A stretch of DNA of 33,867 nucleotides from Photobacterium rosenbergii. GTDB lineage: Bacteria > Pseudomonadota > Gammaproteobacteria > Enterobacterales > Vibrionaceae. A program made the position numbers and the translations under genes. Every line of letters starts with the position of its first letter. The first letter of the stretch is position 1. A model generated the notes under the pieces. It worked only from the letters and a program-made list of their open reading frames with translations, made no database searches and was not told the origin of the DNA. Below are positions 1 through 7,291 of this stretch, in pieces. The stretch is taken from NCBI RefSeq assembly GCF_003026455.1, contig NZ_PYMB01000038.1:1-33867 (forward strand), read 5' to 3'.

Positions 1-96
1 GAGTGTCGCAACTATATCAATGGCTATTACAATGTAGTCAGAAGGCATGGGACTAATGGTGGATTGAGTCCCATGATGTACGAACTGAGAAATTAA
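1..96 (+). CDS. IS3-family transposase OrfB, C-terminal fragment
   Basis: Frame 1 is open from the first base to a TAA at 94-96 and gives 31 residues including NGYYNVVRRHG and GGLSPMMYEL. This is the usual tail of the IS3-family integrase-type (DDE, rve) transposase, where a YYN-x-x-R-R-H motif is followed by a G-x-x-SP-x-x-(Y/F)E motif a few residues before the stop. The catalytic DDE residues and the start lie upstream, outside the window. Whether the complete gene is intact or is itself a remnant cannot be judged from this piece. Confidence 0.75.
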   Translation, partial: ECRNYINGYYNVVRRHGTNGGLSPMMYELRN

Positions 97-122
97 CCCC
101 CGTGTCTACTTTACGGGGGTCA
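1..122 (+). mobile_element. Right end of an IS3-family insertion sequence (cut by window edge)
   Basis: The element comprises a transposase C-terminus ending at the TAA at 94-96 and then a short non-coding tail. The tail contains CCCCCG at 97-102 and CGGGGG at 114-119 around an 11-base spacer, and ends in GGGGGTCA at 122. IS3-family elements typically end in 5'-TG...CA-3', and this end, read inward on the minus strand, starts TGACCCCCGTAAAGTAGACA, which resembles IS3-group termini as I remember them. The left end lies outside the window, so the target duplication cannot be checked. The exact boundary at 122 is inferred. Confidence 0.65.
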
Positions 123-132
123 TATCAGGGGA

Positions 133-167
133 AAAGCCTAAGAGCTAAAGCCTAAGAGCTAAAGCCT
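133..167. repeat. 14-bp tandem repeat, 2.5 copies
   Basis: The unit AAAGCCTAAGAGCT occurs exactly twice (133-146 and 147-160) and is followed by half a unit, AAAGCCT (161-167). It starts 10 bases after the inferred IS end. It is too short and too few in copy number to be a CRISPR array. Replication slippage is the simplest explanation. Confidence 0.8.
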
Positions 168-217
168 CTCTTTACCTGAAGGGCTATAATGTAATCCCAA
201 CCCTCCGATATGAATTT

Positions 218-247
218 AAAGCCCTGCTATTGATAGCAGGGCTTTTT
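218..247 (+). terminator. Rho-independent terminator-like hairpin, plus orientation
   Basis: AAAGCCCTGCTA pairs with TAGCAGGGCTTT and is followed by TTTTT on the plus strand. It is a strong stem with a proper U-run for plus-strand transcripts, but the only plus-strand gene upstream in view is the IS transposase fragment. It may be the terminator of a gene displaced by the IS, or may insulate the chromosome from IS transcription. Confidence 0.6.
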
Positions 248-397
248 ACGTTTCAGGCCAATGGCTATTGGCTTGGGGCTAGAGGAAAAGCGAGGAAGCA
301 TGGCCATTGGAAAAGCGGCTAGAGGCTAAAGGAAGAGCAGCAATCAAGAGCAGGATCTTGACATGGTTAAGTTTTTTCAGACAATCGCCCATCGCCC

Positions 398-428
398 AAA
401 AAAGAAAAAGGGTAGCGAAGCTACCCTT
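398..428 (-). terminator. Terminator of the chitobiose operon
   Basis: On the minus strand AAGGGTAGC-TTC-GCTACCCTT is followed by TTTCTTTTTT, a 9-bp stem with a 3-nt loop and a U-rich tail. It lies about 120 bases past the stop of the last operon gene (550) and is the first convincing minus-strand terminator in the whole 550-14845 block, so it probably ends the long operon transcript. Confidence 0.8.
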
Positions 429-549
429 GCCGCGAAGGCTTAAAGCCTGCGAAATGTAACAGCTATGCGCATGTTACTTTAGGACTCAACGAGTTTCCCC
501 TGCGCTAACCAAGGCAGTGGTATGGCTAACGCTGAGAAAGGGGGAAGCG

Positions 550-1962
550 TTAAAGGTTGAGGAAAGCCTTCAATTGACTGACAACCTTTTCTGCCTGTTC
601 TTGATCCTCCATTTCAGCAAAAAGCCTTAACAAAGGTTCAGTGCCGGAGAAGCGGGCTAGCGCCCAACCACCATTCTTAAAGTAGACCTTAGCGCCATCG
701 GCGTAGCTCACATGGTCAATTTCCCATTCGAAATCAGGTAGCTCTTTGTTGATATAAATCTTGTCATAAAGCCGCTGGCGTTCTGCTGGGCGGAAAGTAC
801 AGTCACCTTCTGCGGTATAGGCAAAGCCATACTTGCCATAGATTTCATCAAGCATTTCTGACAGCTTCTTGCCTGTTACACTGATCATCTCGACCAATAA
901 GCTCGAGGCAAATACCCCATCCTTACCTTTGATATGGCCGCGGATTGTGAGGCCACCAGAACTCTCGCCACCAATGAGGGAGTCATCGGCTTCCATTTGT
1001 GAGCTGATGTGTTTGAAGCCGACAGGGACTTCAAAGCTTTTCTCTCCATGGTCTGCCGCTATCTTGTCTAGCAGGTGAGTGGTAGCGATGTTGCGCACGA
1101 CGGAACCTTTCCAACCTTTATATTCAAGCAGGTAGTAATACAGCAGCATCAAAACTTCGTTAGGGTGAATGAAGTGACCTTTTTCATCAATGATGCCCAG
1201 ACGGTCGGCATCACCATCGGTGCCAATACCAATATCGTAACCTTCATGGGCAACAAGGTGTTTTAGCCGGTAGAGAGTTGCTGCACTCGGTGATGGCATC
1301 AAGCCGCCAAAGGCTGGGTTCTGGCCATCATTGATCACATCGACATCGCAGCGGCCGGTGATCAACACGGTTTGCAGGGCATTCTTGGCAACACCGAACA
1401 TAGGATCAATCAGTACCCGCAAGTTTGCTTTCTTGATCGCATCAATATCGATGAAGTTAATGATGGAATCGACAAAGTCATTCATTGGATTGATCAGGGT
1501 GATGAGTTTGTCTTCAAGTGCCTGCTCGAAGTCTACTGATTTGACGTCCTTGGCGGTGAGCTTCGCAACCTGCTGCTCAATTTTCGCTGTAATGATTTCA
1601 TCGGCGTCTCGGCCTCCTTCAATGAAGACCTTGATACCGTTGTAGTCGGCTGGGTTATGCGAGGCGGTAATGCAGGCTGAGTATGTTGCACCCGTCTCTT
1701 TGGCTTGGAACATGACGATTGGGGTCGGAACAAACTTATTGATAAAGCTCACTCTGATCCCGTTTGCAGCCAGTACTTCAGCAAACCAGGCGGCTGCCTT
1801 GTCTGACAGAAAACGGCGGTCATAACCAATAACAAAGCCGTTATCAGTTACCTGCTCGGCAACCATGATATTTGCAAGCCCCTGGGCTGCTAGGCGAACA
1901 TTGTCTTTGGTGAACTCTTCCCCAATAATGGCGCGCCAGCCACCGGTTCCAAATTGAATCAT
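550..1962 (-). CDS. Phosphohexomutase (phosphoglucomutase/phosphomannomutase family)
   Basis: The 470-residue product belongs to the alpha-D-phosphohexomutase superfamily. All four active-site loops are visible: the phosphoserine loop TASHNP (Ser101), the Mg-binding loop DGDADR (249-254), the sugar loop GGESSGG (331-337) and the phosphate loop RFSGTEP (437-443). The frame is open 17 codons further, but the start at 1962 is preferred because AGGAG lies 7 bases before it and MIQFGTGGWR is the family's usual N-terminus. It is the last gene of the chitobiose operon, directly after chitobiose phosphorylase. I infer that it interconverts GlcNAc-1-phosphate released by phosphorolysis and GlcNAc-6-phosphate. 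The family call is firm; the substrate comes from context. Confidence 0.9.
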   Translation of the reverse strand: MIQFGTGGWRAIIGEEFTKDNVRLAAQGLANIMVAEQVTDNGFVIGYDRRFLSDKAAAWFAEVLAANGIRVSFINKFVPTPIVMFQAKETGATYSACITASHNPADYNGIKVFIEGGRDADEIITAKIEQQVAKLTAKDVKSVDFEQALEDKLITLINPMNDFVDSIINFIDIDAIKKANLRVLIDPMFGVAKNALQTVLITGRCDVDVINDGQNPAFGGLMPSPSAATLYRLKHLVAHEGYDIGIGTDGDADRLGIIDEKGHFIHPNEVLMLLYYYLLEYKGWKGSVVRNIATTHLLDKIAADHGEKSFEVPVGFKHISSQMEADDSLIGGESSGGLTIRGHIKGKDGVFASSLLVEMISVTGKKLSEMLDEIYGKYGFAYTAEGDCTFRPAERQRLYDKIYINKELPDFEWEIDHVSYADGAKVYFKNGGWALARFSGTEPLLRLFAEMEDQEQAEKVVSQLKAFLNL

Positions 1963-1992
1963 GATGGAACTCCTATTCTCTCGTAGATAGAC

Positions 1993-2011
1993 GGGGCGCA
2001 ATAGGCGCCCC
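1993..2011 (-). other. Intercistronic hairpin after chbP
   Basis: GGGGCGC (1993-1999) and GCGCCCC (2005-2011) form a 7-bp all-GC stem with a 5-nt loop in the 57-base gap between the phosphorylase stop and the mutase start. No U-run follows, so it is more likely an mRNA 3'-end stabiliser or processing boundary than a terminator. Confidence 0.55.
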
Positions 2012-2019
2012 AAAATGTG

Positions 2020-4425
2020 TTAACCCATAACGACCGTAACAGTGTTAATCGTACCTTCTGGCTGAACTGGAATCGTGCCATCAACCGCCTCACCGTTGAG
2101 GCTGATAGAGTGGATCCCTTTGCTTACGCCATTCGGGTTCTCGACCTTTATCTGGTAGGTCGCACCACGCCATTGTCGAGTCACCTCGAATCCCGGCCAG
2201 TCGGTAGGAATACATGGATTAACCGTTAGCCCAGCAAAGCCGGTTTGGACACCCAAGATAAAGTTGGTCACGGCAAAGTAAGCCCAGCCGGATGTACCTG
2301 TCAGCCAAGGGTGGTTTGCACGGCCATGATCCTGGTGATCGCGTCCCATAATGAATTGGACGTACGAGTAAGGTTCGGCGATACGCTTTTCGATAATGTC
2401 ATTTTGGTTGTACGGGTTCAGTGCATCGTAGAACTTCATAGCCTGATCGCCACGGCCCAGTTTGGCTTCTGCTACCCATGCCCAAGGGTTTGGATGTGAG
2501 AAGATTGCGCCATTCTCTTTGACGCCTTGGTAGACCCGGGTAACAAAACCAATGTCATCATTCGGTGTAGCGAACGACGGGGCATTGAGGTGCAAGCCGT
2601 ATTCGGAGAATAGGTTTTCGTCGACTGCATCCATGGCTTGCTCGCCGCGCTCTTGAGAGGCAAGGCCCGACAGAACGGCAAGTGTATTGGATTCAAGGTG
2701 GATACGTCCCTCTGTCTGCTGAGCGGTACCGATCTTCTCGCCATTTTTGGTTAGGCCACGGATATACCAACCGCCTTCTTCATCCCACAGGTGCTTTTCG
2801 CAGGCTTCGCGGACGTTAGCAGCCATTTCTGTGTACTTCACTACGTCATCATTTCGGCCACGGTATTTTGCGAGCTCGATAAATTCTTGCAGTGCCCAGA
2901 AGTGGAGGAACGAGACCATGGAAGACTCACCGCCACCGAGGTTCAGGCAGTCATTCCAGTCGGCACGCAAGCCCTTACAGATCCCTGTCTGCCCAACATA
3001 CTCTGCCGAGAAATCCAGTGCGGCCTTCATGTGTTCATAGACGGTGGCATCGCCGCCATCGGCATAAGGGATCACTTCATCAAAGAAGTTCTCTTCGCCG
3101 GTTTCCATCACATACTTACAGATGGTCGGGATCAGCCAGAGGTGATCGTCAGAACAGGTATCTTCGATACCGTGGATCTTATCTTCGTCGCTCGGTGTCG
3201 GAACAACTGTCGGAGATTTGGAGGGTTTGACATCGGCTTTTTCCGGATCGAACCAGTCAGGATCAAACAAATGCAGGCCATAGCCGGCTTTTACCTGGCC
3301 ACGCAGCAGGTCAACCAAGCGCTTGCGGGTCATCGCTGCATTGGAGTGCGGGACGGAAATCGCATCCTGAGCGGTATCACGGTAACCCAACCCGGTACGG
3401 CCACCCACCTCAATAAATGAGGCAAACCGTGACCAGACGACACAAGTCTCAGCTTGGTATAACGTCCAAGCATTGATCATGGTATCCAGACCTTCATTCG
3501 GTGATTTAACCTGGAACTTAGCGCAGCGCTCATCCCAATGGGCTTTGATCCCGGCAAAGGCTGCATCGACTTCTTCCAAGTTCTGGTATTTGGTTCGCAG
3601 GCGTTCGCCATTACCTTTACCGATCCCTAGGATGTAAGCAAAGCGTACTTCTTCACCCGGTTGGATAGTGAATTGCTTGTGTAGCGAGCCACAATGGTTG
3701 TAACAAGTTTGGGCTGAGTTTGAACACTGGCCTTTTTCGACGGCAATTGGGTTGGCCTCATCACGGTATAAGCCGAGGAAGCTATCACGCTGGCCATCGT
3801 AACTGTCTGGGATAAAGGTAGAGGCTAGGTAGTAGAAGCCTTCGAAATCATTGGTGTTGTAGTAAAGGTCGTATTCTATGACGCCTTCTTTGTACTCGGT
3901 CCCGGCTGAGTAAAGCGACATCTGATGGTTTTGGTTGTCAGATTGAATATGGCTGAACGAGAACTCAACGAACGAGAATGCACTGATAGTACGTGGTTTA
4001 TCGGATGTGTTCTTGATAACGACATCCCAGACTTCGGCATCTTCGCCTTTTGGTACAAACAGCGTTTTGGTCGCGGTAATACCACGGTATTCACATTTGA
4101 ACTTGGAGTATGACAGGCCATGGCGGACCTCATAGGTCGCCTCATCTAGACTTTTGGCAACAGGCTGCCATGAAATTGACCAGTAGTCGCCGGTATCATC
4201 GTCACGTAGGTAGACATAATGACCTGGGCGATCAAATGTCGCATTTGGGCGGAACTTGGTGACTCGGTTGTATTCCGGCGAGTTATAGAATGAATAGCCG
4301 CCGGCGTTGTGCGAGATCACGGTACAGAACTTTTCTGTTCCCAGGTAGTTTGTCCAAGGTGCAGGCACATCAGGACGGGTGATCACATACTCTCTATTGT
4401 CGTTATCAAAAAAGCCGTATTTCAT
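2020..4425 (-). CDS. chbP: N,N'-diacetylchitobiose phosphorylase (GH94)
   Basis: The 801-residue protein closely resembles the characterised chitobiose phosphorylases of Vibrio proteolyticus and V. furnissii. Family members cleave (GlcNAc)2 with inorganic phosphate, with inversion, to alpha-GlcNAc-1-phosphate and GlcNAc in the cytoplasm. The N-terminal beta-sandwich (about residues 1-270) precedes a helical (alpha/alpha)6 barrel. The catalytic Asp sits in RADWNDCLN at residue 492, the same number as in the V. proteolyticus enzyme. No signal peptide is present, as expected for a cytoplasmic enzyme. AAGGAT lies 9 bases before the ATG. The gene sits between the GH20 hexosaminidase and the phosphohexomutase, so phosphorolysis feeds straight into the mutase. 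Length and motifs are intact. Confidence 0.96.
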   Translation of the reverse strand: MKYGFFDNDNREYVITRPDVPAPWTNYLGTEKFCTVISHNAGGYSFYNSPEYNRVTKFRPNATFDRPGHYVYLRDDDTGDYWSISWQPVAKSLDEATYEVRHGLSYSKFKCEYRGITATKTLFVPKGEDAEVWDVVIKNTSDKPRTISAFSFVEFSFSHIQSDNQNHQMSLYSAGTEYKEGVIEYDLYYNTNDFEGFYYLASTFIPDSYDGQRDSFLGLYRDEANPIAVEKGQCSNSAQTCYNHCGSLHKQFTIQPGEEVRFAYILGIGKGNGERLRTKYQNLEEVDAAFAGIKAHWDERCAKFQVKSPNEGLDTMINAWTLYQAETCVVWSRFASFIEVGGRTGLGYRDTAQDAISVPHSNAAMTRKRLVDLLRGQVKAGYGLHLFDPDWFDPEKADVKPSKSPTVVPTPSDEDKIHGIEDTCSDDHLWLIPTICKYVMETGEENFFDEVIPYADGGDATVYEHMKAALDFSAEYVGQTGICKGLRADWNDCLNLGGGESSMVSFLHFWALQEFIELAKYRGRNDDVVKYTEMAANVREACEKHLWDEEGGWYIRGLTKNGEKIGTAQQTEGRIHLESNTLAVLSGLASQERGEQAMDAVDENLFSEYGLHLNAPSFATPNDDIGFVTRVYQGVKENGAIFSHPNPWAWVAEAKLGRGDQAMKFYDALNPYNQNDIIEKRIAEPYSYVQFIMGRDHQDHGRANHPWLTGTSGWAYFAVTNFILGVQTGFAGLTVNPCIPTDWPGFEVTRQWRGATYQIKVENPNGVSKGIHSISLNGEAVDGTIPVQPEGTINTVTVVMG

Positions 4426-4464
4426 GGTGGTTTAATCCTTTTATTGTAATCGTTGCCCTGCGCC

Positions 4465-6396
4465 TTACTCGCAGCGACGGTAATTGATGCCTACTTTGTC
4501 TAAATAAGCGAACTGGCCGGCGAGGCGGGCGGAGAAATCAGGCCAGTTGCGTTTTTCTGGTGCCGTCCAGCCAATTTCAGCAATGGCTAGCAAGCGGGGG
4601 TAGATCATGTATTCGAACCGACTTTGGCTGTTGATCAACTCACACCAAAGGGCGCACTGAATACCTTTGATATGATGGCGGGCCGGATCATTGGCGGGTA
4701 ACTCGGAGAGCGGGTGGTATTGGTACACCTGCTCAAGCGTTAGCTTGCCTGCCCAATCAACACCGGCTTCTTCGGCGGAGTGGCCTTGTGCCATATCAAG
4801 GTATGTAGCCTGACCCGGTTGCATAACGACGTCATAGCCGGCTTTGGCACATGCGAGGCCCGCTTCTTCGCTGATCCAGGAGAAAACAATGGTGTATTTA
4901 CTCACCTTGTCGCCGTGGGTTGCCTCTTCCCAGCCCATCATGCGTTTGCCTTTGCTGGTAAGGTGGTTTTCGACAAAGCGTAACAAGTGGCCTTGAAGTT
5001 CCTTGGTATCCTTATAACCCTGCTCGTCCATCAAGGCTTGGCAGGCCGGGCTATCTGCCCATACGCCCTTGGGTACTTCATCAGCGCCAATGTGGACATA
5101 AGGAGCAGGGAAAAGCGCACAAACTTCATCAAGCACATTGGTGAGAAAGGTATAGGTCCCTTTTAGTGCTGGTGACAGAACATTATCCTGGTAGCCCTGA
5201 ATGCTGCGGTATACAGAGTGATCATTGGGATCGATCAGCAAGTCCGGCAGTGACTTTATTGCAGCACGGCAGTGGCCTGGAATATCAATTTCAGGGATCA
5301 CCATGATGCCACGATCGGCTGCATAGCTGATGATGTCTCGAATGTCTTGCTTGCTGTAATAGCCGCCATAGCGTTGGCTGATAGTGGTAAATTGCGGCAC
5401 GATGGTTTCATTCGGCCCCCGCCAGGCCCCGATGCGTGTAAGCTCTGGGTAGGCATCAATTTCGATGCGCCAGCCTTCGTCGTCGGTGAGGTGCCAGTGG
5501 AAAACGTTGAACTTGAATCGTGCCAGTTGGTCGAGCAAGAACTTGATACGTTTTACTGGATGGAAGTGGCGTGCGCAGTCCAGCATCATCCCACGGTGTT
5601 CAAAATGCGGGGCATCACAGATTTCGACCATAGGAACACGGTATGCCGCATCAGCTAAATGGCTGGGGCCTGCAGGGATCATCTGTAACAGCGAGGCTGT
5701 GGCATGACAGAACCCCGCCTCCGAACTTGCAAGTAGCCAAATATCATCTTGCTCAACCAGTAACTGATAGGCACCGGTTGCCATTTGCTCCCTTAGTTGG
5801 AAGTGGATGTTTCCTTCTGGGCTTATGCCGACGTCTTCGTGCAGGAGGTTTTCTAGTTCAGCCTGTAACCAGCGGCTGCAGCCTGCTGCTATGTGGGGGC
5901 CCTGTGAGATAGCTGTATGCTGATCGAGAGTAAAATGTCCAGCCAGTGCCTTGAGTTGCTGCGGCGCCGGTATGATTGGCAACTCCACAGTAGGCTCTAA
6001 AGGGGTAGTGTGCCTATCCCGGTGAGGCTGCTGCAGGCCCAAAGCGGTTATTTCTACAGGCTGGGGGGTGATGAATGATGCTTGGCCATCACTGCAGATA
6101 AAGGCATCAATAATCCCATCATCAAGTAGGGTAAATGGCTGGGTGCCAATGGTGAATTCCGTATAGAAGTGGCCATTGGGAAGGAGGGGCGTATTATGAT
6201 CTGGGGTTAAGACACAATAGCTGCCGACCTGCTCCATCTGACCGTGGGATAAGCTGGCATGGTTTATCCAACGACCCATCGTAAAATGCAGTGCCCACTG
6301 GAAAATAGGCTTATCCGAGAGGTTGTGAATAGTCAGCGCGAACCGGGACTCTGCTGGTTGCTGATCGATGATGACTAAATCAAGACGATAACTCAT
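4465..6396 (-). CDS. Cytoplasmic beta-N-acetylhexosaminidase (GH20)
   Basis: The 643-residue protein is a family 20 glycosidase that releases terminal GlcNAc (or GalNAc) by substrate-assisted catalysis. The catalytic Asp-Glu pair is in HIGADE (Asp439-Glu440), and the barrel starts near residue 255 with the conserved FHWHLTDDEGWRIEI segment at 299-313. The roughly 250-residue N-terminal part includes the GH20b-type alpha/beta domain. No signal peptide is visible, so it probably acts on chitooligosaccharides already imported. The frame extends 29 codons upstream into gspK, but the start at 6396 has GAGG about 5 bases upstream and lies 7 bases after the gspK stop. It corresponds to V. cholerae VC0613 as I recall it. 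Confidence 0.94.
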   Translation of the reverse strand: MSYRLDLVIIDQQPAESRFALTIHNLSDKPIFQWALHFTMGRWINHASLSHGQMEQVGSYCVLTPDHNTPLLPNGHFYTEFTIGTQPFTLLDDGIIDAFICSDGQASFITPQPVEITALGLQQPHRDRHTTPLEPTVELPIIPAPQQLKALAGHFTLDQHTAISQGPHIAAGCSRWLQAELENLLHEDVGISPEGNIHFQLREQMATGAYQLLVEQDDIWLLASSEAGFCHATASLLQMIPAGPSHLADAAYRVPMVEICDAPHFEHRGMMLDCARHFHPVKRIKFLLDQLARFKFNVFHWHLTDDEGWRIEIDAYPELTRIGAWRGPNETIVPQFTTISQRYGGYYSKQDIRDIISYAADRGIMVIPEIDIPGHCRAAIKSLPDLLIDPNDHSVYRSIQGYQDNVLSPALKGTYTFLTNVLDEVCALFPAPYVHIGADEVPKGVWADSPACQALMDEQGYKDTKELQGHLLRFVENHLTSKGKRMMGWEEATHGDKVSKYTIVFSWISEEAGLACAKAGYDVVMQPGQATYLDMAQGHSAEEAGVDWAGKLTLEQVYQYHPLSELPANDPARHHIKGIQCALWCELINSQSRFEYMIYPRLLAIAEIGWTAPEKRNWPDFSARLAGQFAYLDKVGINYRRCE

Positions 6397-6403
6397 AGCG
6401 ACC

Positions 6404-7291
6404 TCATAATGGATAAAGGTTGTGGCTGCTGCGAGCCATCGCGAGTGCGCCATCCATCGCATCGCCCATTGGTGTGGCGACACGCTGTTGCATTGGCGGG
6501 ATCAACCAAGGTTGGATCCGCTCAGCAATGCTCCCCATCAGGCAGATCTGCTCGGCGCCGCGCTTGACCAGTGCTTTCATCCACATTTCTATATCGGCCG
6601 CTGTTTGGTTGAGAAGCTCTATCCCGAGGGAGTCACCACGGTAAGCTTCGGCGAAGATGGCCGGGGAAAACTGGCCGTAATCACATGGTCGGGCTGACTT
6701 TGACCAACTGACAATAGCATCGATATCGTGGTTGAAATGGCTGAGCACATGTTCTGCTAGTGGCGTGATAGGACGGATCCCATCATGGGCTAGTAGTGTT
6801 TGCTGAATGAGGCGAAGGCCCATGACGGCCCCACCGCCCTGATCGGAGATTGGGAACTCGCGCCCGCCGACTACGTGTTGCTCTGAATCCTTGAGTAAAA
6901 TCCCACATGATCCTGTGCCAGCAATTAGGATGGCACCATCGCCACCCCCCCAAGCACCTAGGCAGGCGCCGTAGGCATCGGTGTTAAGGGTGACTGCACC
7001 AAACGGGTGTGGCTGGGCCATGAATTCATACCAAGCTGACTGTTGCTCGGCACCAGCTAAGGCTAGGCCGACCGACATGGAGGAGTAGCTCTCTTCATTG
7101 AGGCCGGCAATTGTCGCTGCGGTAGCGATGGCATCGATGATGGAAGCCATTGCAATATCGGCCCCCAGCAAAATATTGGCACTGCCGGTTTTGGCTTCGC
7201 CCAAGATGTGCCCATTGATGTCTGTTATCCGGGCCCGGCAAGATGTACCACCACCGTCAACACCGACGAAATAGCGAATAGGATCAGTCAT
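6404..7291 (-). CDS. gspK: Glucosamine kinase (BadF/BadG ATPase family)
   Basis: The 295-residue protein has the ASKHA fold of sugar kinases: phosphate-1 loop VGVDGGGTS (9-17), the likely catalytic Asp105 in TLNTDAYGA, and a phosphate-2 loop AGTGSCG (124-130). Its length matches V. cholerae GspK (VC0614), shown to be an ATP-dependent kinase specific for glucosamine rather than GlcNAc. The start codon overlaps the stop of the upstream GH9 gene by 8 bases, which suggests translational coupling. In this operon it would phosphorylate glucosamine released from deacetylated chitooligosaccharides by the GH9 enzyme. GlcNAc kinase activity is the main alternative. Confidence 0.92.
   Translation of the reverse strand: MTDPIRYFVGVDGGGTSCRARITDINGHILGEAKTGSANILLGADIAMASIIDAIATAATIAGLNEESYSSMSVGLALAGAEQQSAWYEFMAQPHPFGAVTLNTDAYGACLGAWGGGDGAILIAGTGSCGILLKDSEQHVVGGREFPISDQGGGAVMGLRLIQQTLLAHDGIRPITPLAEHVLSHFNHDIDAIVSWSKSARPCDYGQFSPAIFAEAYRGDSLGIELLNQTAADIEMWMKALVKRGAEQICLMGSIAERIQPWLIPPMQQRVATPMGDAMDGALAMARSSHNLYPL

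Larger units (their letters stand above)
97..549. other. Non-coding interval between the IS end and the chitin operon
   Basis: This 453-base stretch has no credible coding frame. It holds the IS tail (97-122), a 14-base tandem repeat (133-167), a plus-oriented terminator-like hairpin (218-247), a purine-rich segment with recurring GGCTAGAGG and (T)GGCCATTGG/GGCCAATGG words (250-345), and the minus-strand terminator of the chitin operon (398-428). An inverted repeat GTAACA/TGTTAC (456-461 and 471-476) lies between that terminator and the last gene. The plus-strand terminator has no plus-strand gene of its own in view. Confidence 0.6.

Noticed and set aside
133..167. Short repeats as a CRISPR remnant
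   Set aside because: The 14-base units abut directly with no spacers and there are no cas genes.
2791..3420. 209-codon plus-strand frame
   Set aside because: It is antisense to the central part of chitobiose phosphorylase, whose protein is strongly conserved; no SD and no recognisable family.
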